Source: Bradyrhizobium sp.
GTDB lineage: Bacteria; Pseudomonadota; Alphaproteobacteria; Rhizobiales; Xanthobacteraceae
Direction: 5' to 3'
NCBI RefSeq assembly: GCF_016213215.1
Contig: NZ_JACRAW010000056.1
Span: 1 to 64,000 of the forward strand
Length of the DNA: 64,000 nucleotides
The position numbers and the translations under genes are program-made. The notes below the pieces were generated by a model. It made no database searches. It had not been told where the DNA came from and worked only from the letters and a program-made list of their open reading frames with translations. Shown piece after piece: positions 1 to 8,428 of this stretch; positions within the stretch are counted from its first letter, which is position 1, and the number at the start of each line of letters is the position of its first letter.

Positions 1-57
1 GCGGGTAAAGGCACCGGTTGGGCTTTCGCTCAACCTGTCAGAGTGCGTCAATCGCGC

Positions 58-1632
58 TCAGACGACGTGGAAGTTGGAAACCGAGTCGTTGGCAAGCTGC
101 GCAACCAGCTGCAGCTCCCAGTCGATATAGGCCTGCATGGCAGCGGCTGCGTTGTCCGTTCCCTCATAGGGACGCTTGTAGACGTCCTCCGGGGGCGAAA
201 TCCAGGAATGACGGTTTTGCTCCAGCGGGCGCCCGCTGTCGGTCCAGGCGCGCGTGCCGCCTTTCAGTACAGCGATCTCGCGTGGCGTCGAGGCGGCTGC
301 GTCGGAAAGCGCGAACAGCGCTTCATCACCATCGGAACTCGTGAGCAGGATCGGTCCGTCGCCGGGAACGCGCGGCAGGTCGTCTGCAAAGCGCGACGCC
401 AGTACAAAGTGCGCGCCGGGAATGTGGCCGGCGGCATAGTGCGGGCTGCGCGCCAGGTCGATGACGGTCCAGCCGGCACGGTTTGCATCGAAAGTTGCGA
501 GTTCGATTACGGCCTGAAGCGGATGCGGCCGGGCCGGCCGGCGCGGCACCCGCGTGCCTTGCTCGATCGGCTGGATGACATCCGGTCCGACGACATGAGC
601 TTCCCAGCCCATCTGGATCAGCCAGGAAGCGGTCATGAGCGCGCGCACGCCGTCGTCATCGAACAGCACCAGCCGCGCCCCGCGCACCGCGACCCATTCA
701 TCGGTTGCCTGCACGAGCTGCCCGCCGGGAGCTGAAGTGAAGCCGGGCGGATGCCCGAGTTCGTATTCCTCCGGCGTACGCACGTCGAGAAGATGCAGCG
801 TGCGCTCGTTGGCCTCGGAAAGGAAGCGATCGAAGGTGCGCCGATCGAGAATCTTAACGCCGACGCGCTCGGCCCAGGCCTTCGCGTCTTTGAGCGCCGA
901 AGGATAGGTGGCCGCGGGGCGTTGCATGAAGCGATCGGTCCTGCCGCGCTCGACCGCATGCCCGGCGAGTGTCCAGCCGATGGTGCCGTTGCGCAGCGCG
1001 AACACCCGATTGGGAATGCCGGCATTGATCAGAGATTGCGTGCCGATGATGCTGCGCGTTCGTCCCGCGCAGTTGACGATGATGGTGGTCCTCGGGGAAG
1101 GCGCGATCTCCCGTGCGCGAAAGGCAAGCTCGCCGCCGGGAACGCTGATGCCGCGCGGAATGCTCATGGTGCGGTATTCCTCGAACCGGCGGGCATCGAG
1201 CACGACGAGATCGGTCTCGGTATCGATCAGCGCCTTGGCTTGGTCGGCGGACAGGGAAGGCGTGTGGCGGATGGCTTCGACCAGCTCTCCGAACGCCTTG
1301 CTCGGGACATTGACGTCGCGGAAGACTTCGCCGACCCGCGCATAGCTTTTCAGCCCGCCGCCGAGAATCGAGACGTCGGTGTAACCCAGCGCCCGGATGC
1401 GCGCGGCGGCCCGTTCCGCGTATCCTTCGCCGTCGTCATACACGACGATCGGGGCGCCGGGTCGCGGAACGAGATCGAGGATACGCAGCTCGATCTGCGA
1501 CAGCGGCAGCGACACGGCAAAGAACGGATGCGCGAGCGAGTAGGGACCTTCCTCGCGCACGTCGATCAGCGCGACTTCTTCGCCGGCGCGCCAGCGCCGC
1601 CGCAGCTCGGCCGGAGTCGTTGTCGATGTCAC
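58..1632 (-). CDS. Four-domain rhodanese-like sulfurtransferase
   Basis: Four rhodanese folds lie in tandem over about 524 residues. Only the second keeps an active-site cysteine, in the loop NCAGRTRS (Cys about 178). The matching loops read YDDGEG in domain 1, FDDDGVR in domain 3 and TSSDGDE in domain 4, so those domains are probably non-catalytic binding or structural units. By family knowledge the cysteine would carry a persulfide; the acceptor cannot be read from the sequence. No signal peptide or membrane segment is seen, so it is probably cytoplasmic. I chose the GTG at 1632 because GAGG lies five bases upstream; a GTG at 1659 would add nine residues. It is divergent from the HxlR regulator, with a palindrome between them. 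Confidence 0.85.
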   Translation of the reverse strand: MTSTTTPAELRRRWRAGEEVALIDVREEGPYSLAHPFFAVSLPLSQIELRILDLVPRPGAPIVVYDDGEGYAERAAARIRALGYTDVSILGGGLKSYARVGEVFRDVNVPSKAFGELVEAIRHTPSLSADQAKALIDTETDLVVLDARRFEEYRTMSIPRGISVPGGELAFRAREIAPSPRTTIIVNCAGRTRSIIGTQSLINAGIPNRVFALRNGTIGWTLAGHAVERGRTDRFMQRPAATYPSALKDAKAWAERVGVKILDRRTFDRFLSEANERTLHLLDVRTPEEYELGHPPGFTSAPGGQLVQATDEWVAVRGARLVLFDDDGVRALMTASWLIQMGWEAHVVGPDVIQPIEQGTRVPRRPARPHPLQAVIELATFDANRAGWTVIDLARSPHYAAGHIPGAHFVLASRFADDLPRVPGDGPILLTSSDGDEALFALSDAAASTPREIAVLKGGTRAWTDSGRPLEQNRHSWISPPEDVYKRPYEGTDNAAAAMQAYIDWELQLVAQLANDSVSNFHVV

Positions 1633-1700
1633 CTGAACCTCATTCCAGTGCGCAGCCACTCTGTCAAATGGAGGAGCGAAGAGTCAACCGCGAACGAGTA

Positions 1701-1717
1701 ACTTGCATTTTGCAAGT
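1701..1717. promoter_or_regulatory. Palindromic operator of the HxlR-type regulator
   Basis: A perfect inverted repeat, ACTTGCA-TTT-TGCAAGT, sits in the roughly 107-bp space between the divergent rhodanese and HxlR genes. Short symmetrical sites of this kind are typical HxlR/DUF24 operators. The placement suggests that the regulator binds here and controls both itself and the rhodanese gene. That the site is bound is inference. Confidence 0.7.
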
Positions 1718-1739
1718 AACTGGCCTGGCGTGTCCCGCC

Positions 1740-2267
1740 ATGCAGCCGAAATCCTCATTTCGCACGGAATGCCCGGCCGCCCGGGCGCTGGAAACGGTCG
1801 GAGAATGGTGGAGCATCCTGATCCTGCGGGATGCATTCCAGGGCATGACGCGCTTTGACGAGTTCCAGCAGAGTCTCGGGATTGCGCCCAACATCCTGTC
1901 GCGGCGTCTGGCCCATCTCACGGCGGCCGGCATGTTCACCCGCCGCCGCTACAATGACCGCCCGCCGCGCTACGAATATCTCCTGACGCCGAAGGGACGG
2001 GATTTCTTTCCCGTGCTGGTCGCGCTGTTCGCGTGGGGCAACAAGCATCTGGCTCCCAGGGGCAAAGCCATCGTGCTGGCGAGCCGTGACAAAACTCGCG
2101 CGCTTGATCCGGTCATGGTCGACGCCATCGACATGCATCCGATCACGCCCGTGAATGCCGTGCTCGTGCCCGGACCGCGCGCAAGCCGCGGGATGCGCAA
2201 GCGGCTCGCTTCGCTCAAAGCCATGAATCCTGAAATCAATCCCGATATCTCGCCGGCTGGAGGCTAA
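1740..2267 (+). CDS. HxlR/DUF24-family winged-helix transcriptional regulator
   Basis: A 175-residue protein with the HxlR core: a short N-terminal tail with Cys11 in ECPAARALE, then GEWWSILILRDAFQG, the recognition region LGIAPNILSRRLAHL and the wing around RPPRYEYLLTPKG. An N-terminal cysteine at this place is the redox or electrophile sensor in relatives such as YodB and HypR, which would suit a neighbouring rhodanese; that link is inference. The tail beyond residue 110 is longer than in minimal HxlR proteins and carries no motif I recognise. The ATG at 1740 was chosen because the HxlR core begins directly after it. The stop is followed within two bases by the fabF start, so the two are probably one transcript. 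Confidence 0.88.
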   Translation: MQPKSSFRTECPAARALETVGEWWSILILRDAFQGMTRFDEFQQSLGIAPNILSRRLAHLTAAGMFTRRRYNDRPPRYEYLLTPKGRDFFPVLVALFAWGNKHLAPRGKAIVLASRDKTRALDPVMVDAIDMHPITPVNAVLVPGPRASRGMRKRLASLKAMNPEINPDISPAGG

Positions 2268-2268
2268 C

Positions 2269-3528
2269 ATGCGTCGCGTCGTGGTCACGGGGATGGGAGC
2301 CGTATCTCCCCTGGGTTGCGGAGTCGAACTGGCCTGGCGACGCCTGCTCGCCGGGCAAAGCGGGCTGCGCGTCTTGCCGGAATGGTCACTCGCGCTGCCG
2401 GCGCGGATTGCCGGCCTCGTGCCGGGCAAGGTCGAGGACGTGGAAGGCGGTTTCGATCCGGCGCGGGCTGCGCCGGCAAAGGATCAACGCAAGATGGACC
2501 GCTTCATCCTGTTCGCGCTGCTCGCGGCGGCAGAAGCCATCGCGCAGGCACAATGGCTGCCGAAGGACACCGCGGCGCTGGAACGCACCGCGACCATTAT
2601 CGCCTCGGGCATCGGCGGCTTCCCGGCGATCGTGGAAGCGGTGCGAACAACCGACCAGCGCGGCGTGCGCCGGTTGTCGCCGTTCACGATCCCCTCTTTT
2701 CTGGCCAATCTCGCCGCGGGCCAGGTCTCGATCAAATACGGCTACAAGGGGCCGCTGGGTACGCCGGTCACGGCCTGCGCCGCCAGCGTGCAGGCGATCG
2801 GCGATGCCGCGCGCATGATCCGGGCAGGCGAAGCCGACGTTGCGATCTGCGGCGGCACCGAGGCCTGCATCGACCTGGTCAGCCTGGGCGGATTTGCCGC
2901 CGCGCGTGCGCTGTCGAGCCGGTTCAACGACGAACCGACCCGCGCCTCACGTCCCTTCGATCGCGACCGGGACGGCTTCGTCATGGGCGAGGGCGCAGGG
3001 ATCCTTGTCGTCGAGGAGTTCGAACATGCACAGGCGCGCGGCGCTGCGCCGATCGCCGAGGTCGTGGGCTATGGCACGACTGCGGACGCCCATCATATGA
3101 CATCGGGTCCGCCCGACGGCGAGGGCGCGCGCCGCGCCATGGAGGCCGCGCTGCGACAGGCGCGGCTCCAGCCCGGCGATTTGCAGCACCTGAACGCGCA
3201 TGCGACGTCCACGCCGGCCGGCGACGAAAGCGAGCTTGCCGCGATCGGTGGGCTGTTCGGTCGCGACCGCAGCATCGCCGTCAGCGCCACCAAATCCGCA
3301 ACAGGTCATCTGCTGGGAGCCGCGGGAGGGCTGGAGGCGATCTTCACCGTTCTCGCCCTGCGCGACCAGGTCGCGCCGCCGACGCTCAACCTCGAAAATC
3401 CCGATCCGCTCGCCGAGGGTATCGACATCGTATCAGGCGTGGCGCGGCCGCTCGCGATGGAGCATGCCATCTCCAACGGCTTCGGCTTCGGCGGCGTCAA
3501 CGCCAGCGTGATCTTCCGCCGCGTCTAG
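2269..3528 (+). CDS. fabF: Beta-ketoacyl-ACP synthase II (FabF family)
   Basis: A 419-residue condensing enzyme of the KAS II family, which elongates acyl-ACP with malonyl-ACP. The catalytic triad is complete: Cys170 in TACAASVQA, His311 in NAHATSTPAGDE and His347 in KSATGHLLGAAGG. A GGAGG at 2259-2263 places the ATG at 2269, directly after the HxlR stop. No acyl carrier protein, FabG or FabZ lies beside it, so it is not the central fatty acid operon; a second FabF lies in the lipid A cluster near 56 kb. Co-transcription with an HxlR regulator suggests an inducible, specialised ketosynthase, but the substrate is unknown. The symbol denotes the family. Confidence 0.88.
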   Translation: MRRVVVTGMGAVSPLGCGVELAWRRLLAGQSGLRVLPEWSLALPARIAGLVPGKVEDVEGGFDPARAAPAKDQRKMDRFILFALLAAAEAIAQAQWLPKDTAALERTATIIASGIGGFPAIVEAVRTTDQRGVRRLSPFTIPSFLANLAAGQVSIKYGYKGPLGTPVTACAASVQAIGDAARMIRAGEADVAICGGTEACIDLVSLGGFAAARALSSRFNDEPTRASRPFDRDRDGFVMGEGAGILVVEEFEHAQARGAAPIAEVVGYGTTADAHHMTSGPPDGEGARRAMEAALRQARLQPGDLQHLNAHATSTPAGDESELAAIGGLFGRDRSIAVSATKSATGHLLGAAGGLEAIFTVLALRDQVAPPTLNLENPDPLAEGIDIVSGVARPLAMEHAISNGFGFGGVNASVIFRRV

Positions 3529-3619
3529 CCAACGGCTCGGTTCGACAATAGACGAAGGCATCCGCGCAGGAAAAATAGAGCTGGCCTCAAGTATCCGGAA
3601 ACGGCTACAAGCCCATGAA

Positions 3620-4630
3620 ATGACCGACAAATCGACGAAATCCTACCAGGCGATCTTCTCCATCGCACCGATGATGGACTGGACCGATACGCACTGTCGC
3701 GTCTTCCATCGCCTGCTGACGCGGCGGGCGCGGCTTTACACGGAGATGCTGACGACCGGCGCTGTCATCCATGGCGACCGGAGGCGGCTGCTCGCCTTCG
3801 ATGCCAGCGAGCATCCCGTTGCGCTCCAGCTCGGGGGATCGGAGCCGCGCGACCTCGCGGAGGCCGCGAGGATCGGCGAGGATTTCGGCTATGACGAGAT
3901 CAACCTCAATGTCGGCTGCCCGTCGGACCGGGTGAAGGAGGGCCGCTTCGGCGCCTGCCTGATGGCGGAGCCGGAGCTGGTCGCGAGCTGCGTTGCGGCC
4001 ATGAAGCGCGCGGTGAGGATTCCCGTCACGGTGAAATGCCGGATCGGCATTGACGACCAGGATCCGGAAGCCGCGCTCGACATCCTGGCGCGCGGCGTCG
4101 TCGAGGCGGGCGCGGATGCGCTGATCGTGCACGCCCGCAAGGCCTGGCTGAACGGGCTGTCGCCCAAGGAGAACCGCGACGTTCCGCCGCTCGACTATGA
4201 CAGGGTCTATCGCCTCAAGCGCGCCATGCCTGACGTGCCGGTCATCATCAATGGCGGCATCGCCGGCATCGAGGAGGCGAGGGCCCATCTCGCCCATGTC
4301 GACGGCGTGATGCTGGGACGGGCGGCCTATCAGGAGCCGTGGCGGCTGCTGGCTGTCGATCCCGAACTGTTCGGCGAAGCGGCGCCGCATCAGACGATGA
4401 AGCAGGCGTTCGAGGCGATGATGCCCTACATCGAGCGTGAGCTCGCGCGGGGCACGCGGCTGCATGCGATCACGCGCCACTTCGTCGGTGCGTATTTCGG
4501 CGTGCCGGGCGCCCGCGCCTTCCGCCGCCATCTCGCCGAGCACGGCGTCAAGCCGGGCGCCGGTGTCGAGGTGTTGCAGGAAGCGATCGCGCTGGTCGAG
4601 AACCGCGCAGAGGCGCAGATCGCGGCGTAG
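3620..4630 (+). CDS. dusA: tRNA-dihydrouridine(20/20a) synthase DusA
   Basis: A 336-residue flavin enzyme that reduces uridine to dihydrouridine in the tRNA D-loop using NADPH. Family signatures visible are SIAPMMDWTD near the N-terminus, NVGCPSDRV with catalytic Cys100, VTVKCRIGID with FMN-contacting Lys139 and IVHARKAWLNG with His171. The run DWTDTHCR and the YQEPW phrase in the C-terminal half point to the DusA branch rather than DusB or DusC. Length is normal. About 90 bp separate it from fabF upstream, and a palindromic repeat follows, so it is probably transcribed alone. Confidence 0.93.
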   Translation: MTDKSTKSYQAIFSIAPMMDWTDTHCRVFHRLLTRRARLYTEMLTTGAVIHGDRRRLLAFDASEHPVALQLGGSEPRDLAEAARIGEDFGYDEINLNVGCPSDRVKEGRFGACLMAEPELVASCVAAMKRAVRIPVTVKCRIGIDDQDPEAALDILARGVVEAGADALIVHARKAWLNGLSPKENRDVPPLDYDRVYRLKRAMPDVPVIINGGIAGIEEARAHLAHVDGVMLGRAAYQEPWRLLAVDPELFGEAAPHQTMKQAFEAMMPYIERELARGTRLHAITRHFVGAYFGVPGARAFRRHLAEHGVKPGAGVEVLQEAIALVENRAEAQIAA

Positions 4631-4691
4631 CCGCACATCCCGATTGCATTCCCGCGCCCGCGCTCTAGTGTTGTGGCTCCAACGGTTCATT

Positions 4692-4816
4692 CCGTCATTC
4701 CGGGGCCCGAGCGCAGCGAGGGAGCCCGGAATCCATAGTCACCGGCGGTGGTTATGGATTCTCCGATGTGCAATTACACATCGCAGCCCGCCGCTTCGCG
4801 GCGCACCGGAATGACG
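4692..4816. repeat. Intergenic palindromic repeat, CGTCATTCCGG family
   Basis: About 125 bp bounded by inverted ends, CCGTCATTCCGGGG on the left and CCGGAATGACG on the right, with an inner GATGTGcaattaCACATC hairpin. It encodes no plausible protein; the ORFs across it are short and lack start signals. I recognise the type as a dispersed element common between genes in Bradyrhizobium and relatives. It separates dusA from the MAPEG gene and could fold in RNA as a long hairpin. Confidence 0.75.
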
Positions 4817-4860
4817 TGGACTGAAGTAGAGGTCAGAGACACGACACTGGCTCCGGCAAC

Positions 4861-5250
4861 ATGGTCCTTCCCCGTATCAGTGCCCTCTATGCCGCGCTGC
4901 TCGCAGCGGTATTTCTGACCCTCAGCCTTCGTGTCGCCCTGACGCGATGGCGGCGCCAGGAATATCTCGGGCAGGGCGATGAACTCTTGGCGCGACAGAT
5001 TCGCGCGCACGCCAACTTCGCTGAGAACGTACCGTTTGCCCTGCTGCTATTGGCCTTCGGAGAAGCGATGGGCGCCCAGGCCATCCTCGTTCACGGCCTC
5101 GGCGGCGTGCTGCTATGTTCGCGAGTGCTGCATGCCTATGGCGTATCGAAGCAGCCGGAGCCGATCCTGATGCGAGTCGTTGGGTACACCTTGACCTGCG
5201 TTGTCATCGGCGCCGCAGCGCTGCTGATCGTCTATCGCTGGTTCGCCTGA
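4861..5250 (+). CDS. MAPEG family membrane protein
   Basis: A 129-residue protein with four hydrophobic segments (about 5-24, 58-75, 78-92, 104-126) and the MAPEG phrase RQIRAHANFAENVPFALLLL between the first two. MAPEG proteins (membrane-associated proteins in eicosanoid and glutathione metabolism) are small trimeric inner-membrane proteins; the bacterial members have mostly unknown substrates, some with glutathione transferase activity. The ATG at 4861 begins right at the first membrane segment. It lies alone between a palindromic repeat and an A/T-richer insert. The family assignment is firm; the biochemical role is open. Confidence 0.85.
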   Translation: MVLPRISALYAALLAAVFLTLSLRVALTRWRRQEYLGQGDELLARQIRAHANFAENVPFALLLLAFGEAMGAQAILVHGLGGVLLCSRVLHAYGVSKQPEPILMRVVGYTLTCVVIGAAALLIVYRWFA

Positions 5251-5333
5251 GGGCGTGTTCTCGATCGCGTTCGCTTTGCGCTCGGAAGGCGACGCTGAAG
5301 CCGACTTGCAGGTCGAGCTTGGACCAAAGTGGA

Positions 5334-6002
5334 CTAAGACCGCACAGATGTTCTTCGTCGAAAATTGGAGGCGGTCCATCCAATTGCTTGTCCTGCAAGC
5401 CAACCGATCAAACCGAAAAGTGGTATGGGCGCCGTGAGCGCAGAGATGACAAAACCAATGCCGAAACCGGCATCAAGAATAGCAGGATGTCTGCCGGGCC
5501 AAATAGTCGTGGTGATCGGCATGCTGAGCATGGCTTCGATAACGCCAATGCCTTGCCCAACGTCGAAGACATTGGAAACCATCTCCCAAGCCAGGCGAAA
5601 CAACAAGACATTTGGGAGCGACATCGCGACCACGGAAAGCCACATCGCGGATCGGGCCGAGCCGAAATTCGGCCACAGGCGACAAGTCAAGTATAGAGCG
5701 ACAAATCCCCAGTTTAGTACTGCGAAATCGAATGGCAGGTCTCGGATGAATATTGAAAAACCATACCCGGAGGGTGGGGGCTGGATTAGGCCGAACCTGT
5801 AGCCAAGATAGATAATTATAGCGAGGGCGCTCGGACCGATCGAAGCTATCGCAAACGCAATTAGAGGAACTTGAGTCCAGGCAAGCGACTGACGGCTTGC
5901 AGAAACCACGTCTCGTCCCTTGCGATATCCGAATAGTATCGCCAGCAGCATCACTGCGAGGGCCAAATATCTATACAAGTCGGATGTCAGGATCGGCAAC
6001 AT
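5334..6002 (-). CDS. Multi-pass membrane protein of unknown function
   Basis: A 222-residue protein that I do not recognise. It has about five hydrophobic stretches: residues 8-25, 47-67, 95-110, 119-135 and 178-208, with a charged C-terminus (SNFRRRTSVRS). It starts at an ATG at 6002 and has no obvious partner gene. Base composition is visibly more A/T-rich than neighbouring genes and codon choice is less GC-biased, so it may have been acquired by transfer. It could be a permease fragment or a small integral membrane protein; no motif decides this. Confidence 0.55.
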   Translation of the reverse strand: MLPILTSDLYRYLALAVMLLAILFGYRKGRDVVSASRQSLAWTQVPLIAFAIASIGPSALAIIIYLGYRFGLIQPPPSGYGFSIFIRDLPFDFAVLNWGFVALYLTCRLWPNFGSARSAMWLSVVAMSLPNVLLFRLAWEMVSNVFDVGQGIGVIEAMLSMPITTTIWPGRHPAILDAGFGIGFVISALTAPIPLFGLIGWLAGQAIGWTASNFRRRTSVRS

Positions 6003-6325
6003 TGCATCACCAGTGAGCTCAATCTACGCGATTTCGTGATGCTCAACCTTTGACCAGCAGAGTGCCAGGAATGCTTGCGCTGGTTGGTTCTTAGTGTGGC
6101 CGGATTTCGTGTTGGTTCAATTGCGGAAAGTCCAGGGTTCTGCAAACCGTGACAGGCAAGTCGCGCCAGGGCTCGTCTGCTACAGCGATGATGTGCTCAA
6201 GTAGCTGAATGGCTCATTGCACACGCAACCTGACGGGCTGGCGTCCTTCGATCGATGGGGGTCCGGAGTGCACGCTCTCGCACTGACCACGTGATCGTGC
6301 GGCGCGATCATGGAATTCTGATGTT
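6003..6325. other. Intergenic stretch with no recognised gene
   Basis: About 320 bp between the unknown membrane protein and a repeat motif. ORFs here (for example one on the minus strand at 6180-6395) have no ribosome binding site, no domain and no coding-like composition. I see no RNA gene or terminator. Confidence 0.5.
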
Positions 6326-6413
6326 GATTTGCCCGACGTGTCAAACGTCTTCGCGTCGCCCCAAGCGTCCTTGCAACTGCGATGCTACTTTGCATGGGGT
6401 TGTTTTCGATGTT
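6326..6413 (+). repeat. Short dispersed element with GATTTGCCCG motif
   Basis: This stretch begins with GATTTGCCCG at 6326-6335 and ends with TTTGCATGGGGTTGTTTTCG just before the end of the EamA pseudogene. The first decamer recurs on the minus strand at the edge of both large repeats (25533-25542 and 62337-62346), so it is likely part of the same dispersed repeat family. I recall both phrases as frequent in Bradyrhizobium intergenic DNA; the family has no name that I know. Confidence 0.45.
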
Positions 6414-7510
6414 TTAGTTGGGTCGGCCATGCTTTTCGAAGACCGTTTCCGGTCTGCACTCTACAGCCGACCCTTGGATGAGGACCGAGTCAGGAAGCCT
6501 CGGGCCAGAAACGGATTTAGGGCGCAGGCGATTTGGCGTCGCGCACAGAGCAAGACCCGCAAGGACCAATATTACACCTGCAACGAATAGCGGGCCCATC
6601 GTGTCTCCGAACACCACAGCCGACGCAATGACGCCGACGACTGGCTGAAGGAATTGAACACTCGTGGCAACTGGCGCGGGAACGGTGCGCAGCAGGTGGA
6701 GCCAAATAAAGAGGCCCGCAATTGTGACGGCCAAGCCCAAGTAGGCCACTACTGCCACAGCTTCCAGTGTGAGATGCATGGGACGCGCCACATCTCCAAT
6801 CCTGCGAAAGGACAAAGCGCTAGAAAGCCAAAGAACGTACTCCACGAGGCGACAGTTGCGGTGCCGTAGGCATCTGACAATTCGAGGCTCCAGACGTAAT
6901 AGAAGGCTATGGTGACGGCGGAAAGCAATACCCACGCCGCGCCCAATGCGCTTGAACCAAGAAGCTCGTCCATACCGCGCCCATCGCCCACGGCTACCAG
7001 CGCGATCCCGAGGAAGGCGGCAAGTAGTCCCAGCCTTTGCCAACCCGATACAGTTTGCTTGAGCCTTGCTGCTGCGAACAGCACGACGAAGACCGGGATG
7101 GTCGCCGAAATCATCGTGGCTACAGATGCCGAAGTATCCACAATGCCGAAAGACTGGGCGACCTGGCCAACGCCAATCCCCAGCACACCAAGAGTCGCCA
7201 CCTTCGGCATTGATCGCCAGGCCATCTTTCGCGCTCCCAGCGTAAAGAGGACGAAGAAGGGCACGGCGATCGCGAAACGGAGCGCGGTAAGAGTGAGCGG
7301 TGGCAGCGTCTGGAGGCCTAGCTTGGTCACGGGGATCGAAAGCCCCCACATGACGGCAAGCAACAGCATCGTTGCAAAGCTGGACAACGAGGGGAATTTG
7401 GACGCAGCCAGATTTCTTCCGCTTTCAGACAAAGGTAACTCGACCGGCGCTTCTAAACAGTACCATGCATTCTTGGTTGATGCGTGCCATATAGCACGGA
7501 TGAATATCAA
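6414..7510 (-). pseudogene. EamA/DMT-family transporter interrupted by a frameshift
   Basis: Two reading frames together make one ten-helix EamA permease (drug/metabolite transporter superfamily). The upstream part (to 6749) carries the first EamA repeat and part of the second, including MLLLAVMWGLSIPVTKLGL and LGVLGIGVGQVAQSFG, and runs into a stop after MWRVPCISHWKLWQ. The other frame continues the fold from MHLTLEAVAVVAYLG through VATSVQFLQPVVGVIASAVV to a stop at 6414. One base is missing near 6785, in a short C run. The true start is uncertain because the first 45 residues do not look like EamA. A sequencing error would give the same picture. Composition is A/T-rich, as in the preceding gene. 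Confidence 0.75.
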
Positions 7511-7648
7511 GTTCTGACGGCGCGCATGCCGCGAGCTGGCTAGGCTGTCAGCTCCGGGTCATAACCCGTCGATGACGGCCAAGCGGGGAGACCTCAGCTC
7601 TACCTTCCGACGTTTATGGGTACACGCCCCGGTCCCTCCCGCAGGGCC

Positions 7649-8161
7649 TCAGGGATAGCCGCGCAGCATCAGGCGATCGGCGCGGACTTCCCAGCGCTCG
7701 AGACGGTCGAGAAAGCTCATGCCGAGCAAATTGGTCTTCATCTGTCCGTGCGGCACCACGAGCGCGGGCACCGATCGCTCGACCAGTTTGCCGATTGCGA
7801 GACGGTCGAGCGTCAGGCGCGCCGCCTTGGTGTGTCCGCCGGCGGTCTCGACGTCGACATCATAAGCGAGCAGCTCGAGCGGCAGCCCGGCGGCCTTCGC
7901 GGTCTCGTAGGTCAACACCACCGACGTCGCGCCGGTGTCGATCACCATCGGCACGGTTACGCCGTTGATCTTGGCCCGCAGCGCGAATTCGCCGCCCCGG
8001 CCTCGCTTGATCTCGACTGCGCGCGAGGCTGCGGTGGGACCGTGACGCAGCAGGTCCGACACCGTGTCGCTGGCGCGCGCGACCTGTTCGGGGTCCTTGT
8101 AGGCGACGACGGCCCCGGCGGTTGCAGTGAGCAGGATCAGTACCAGGATGAGGCGGCTCAT
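7649..8161 (-). CDS. Retropepsin-like aspartic protease, clan AA
   Basis: A 170-residue protein with one N-terminal hydrophobic segment (about 3-20), probably a membrane anchor or signal, followed by one aspartic protease lobe. The catalytic motif is VIDTGATSVVLT, about residue 72, and LLGMSFLDRLERWEV matches the end of the TIGR02281-type bacterial retropepsin domain. Such proteins act as homodimers, each giving one aspartate; bacterial substrates are largely unknown. It lies in the same direction as a DUF1289 gene ending 22 bases upstream, so the two probably share a transcript. Confidence 0.85.
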   Translation of the reverse strand: MSRLILVLILLTATAGAVVAYKDPEQVARASDTVSDLLRHGPTAASRAVEIKRGRGGEFALRAKINGVTVPMVIDTGATSVVLTYETAKAAGLPLELLAYDVDVETAGGHTKAARLTLDRLAIGKLVERSVPALVVPHGQMKTNLLGMSFLDRLERWEVRADRLMLRGYP

Positions 8162-8183
8162 CGTTCGCCTCCCTGCCGTGCGA

Positions 8184-8387
8184 TCAGCCGGGCGTGCCGC
8201 GCGGTTTGGTCGAAACCAGTCCGGCCGCTTGCATGCGCGAGGGCAACAGGCCCATCAGTTCGAGCCGCTCGGCGCTTTCCATCGCGGGCCAGCGCGCGAT
8301 CTCGGAAAGCGTTCGCCCGCAACCGAAACAAAGCCTGGTCTGCGGATCGATCACACAGACTGCGATGCACGGCGTTTCGTTGCTCAT
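8184..8387 (-). CDS. DUF1289 cysteine-cluster protein
   Basis: A 67-residue protein that matches DUF1289 over residues 4-50: TPCIAVCVIDPQTRLCFGCG gives a C-x3-C-x8-C-x2-C pattern likely to hold a metal or cluster, followed by RTLSEIARWPAM. The function of DUF1289 is not established. It precedes the retropepsin-like gene on the same strand and follows the histidine kinase after about 40 bases, so it may lie in the same operon. The length is normal for the family. Confidence 0.85.
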   Translation of the reverse strand: MSNETPCIAVCVIDPQTRLCFGCGRTLSEIARWPAMESAERLELMGLLPSRMQAAGLVSTKPRGTPG

Positions 8388-8428
8388 CCTTGCAATAGTG
8401 ACGGATCATCGGGTGCGCGCGCAAGATC

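Noticed and set aside
751..1701. A 316-codon plus-strand ORF over the rhodanese gene
   Set aside because: It is a shadow of the real gene on the other strand, with no motif and no ribosome binding site.
7545..7600. A CGGG-TCATAA-CCCG hairpin that resembles the anticodon arm of an initiator tRNA
   Set aside because: No acceptor stem, D arm or T arm can be formed around it, and the loop has one base too few.
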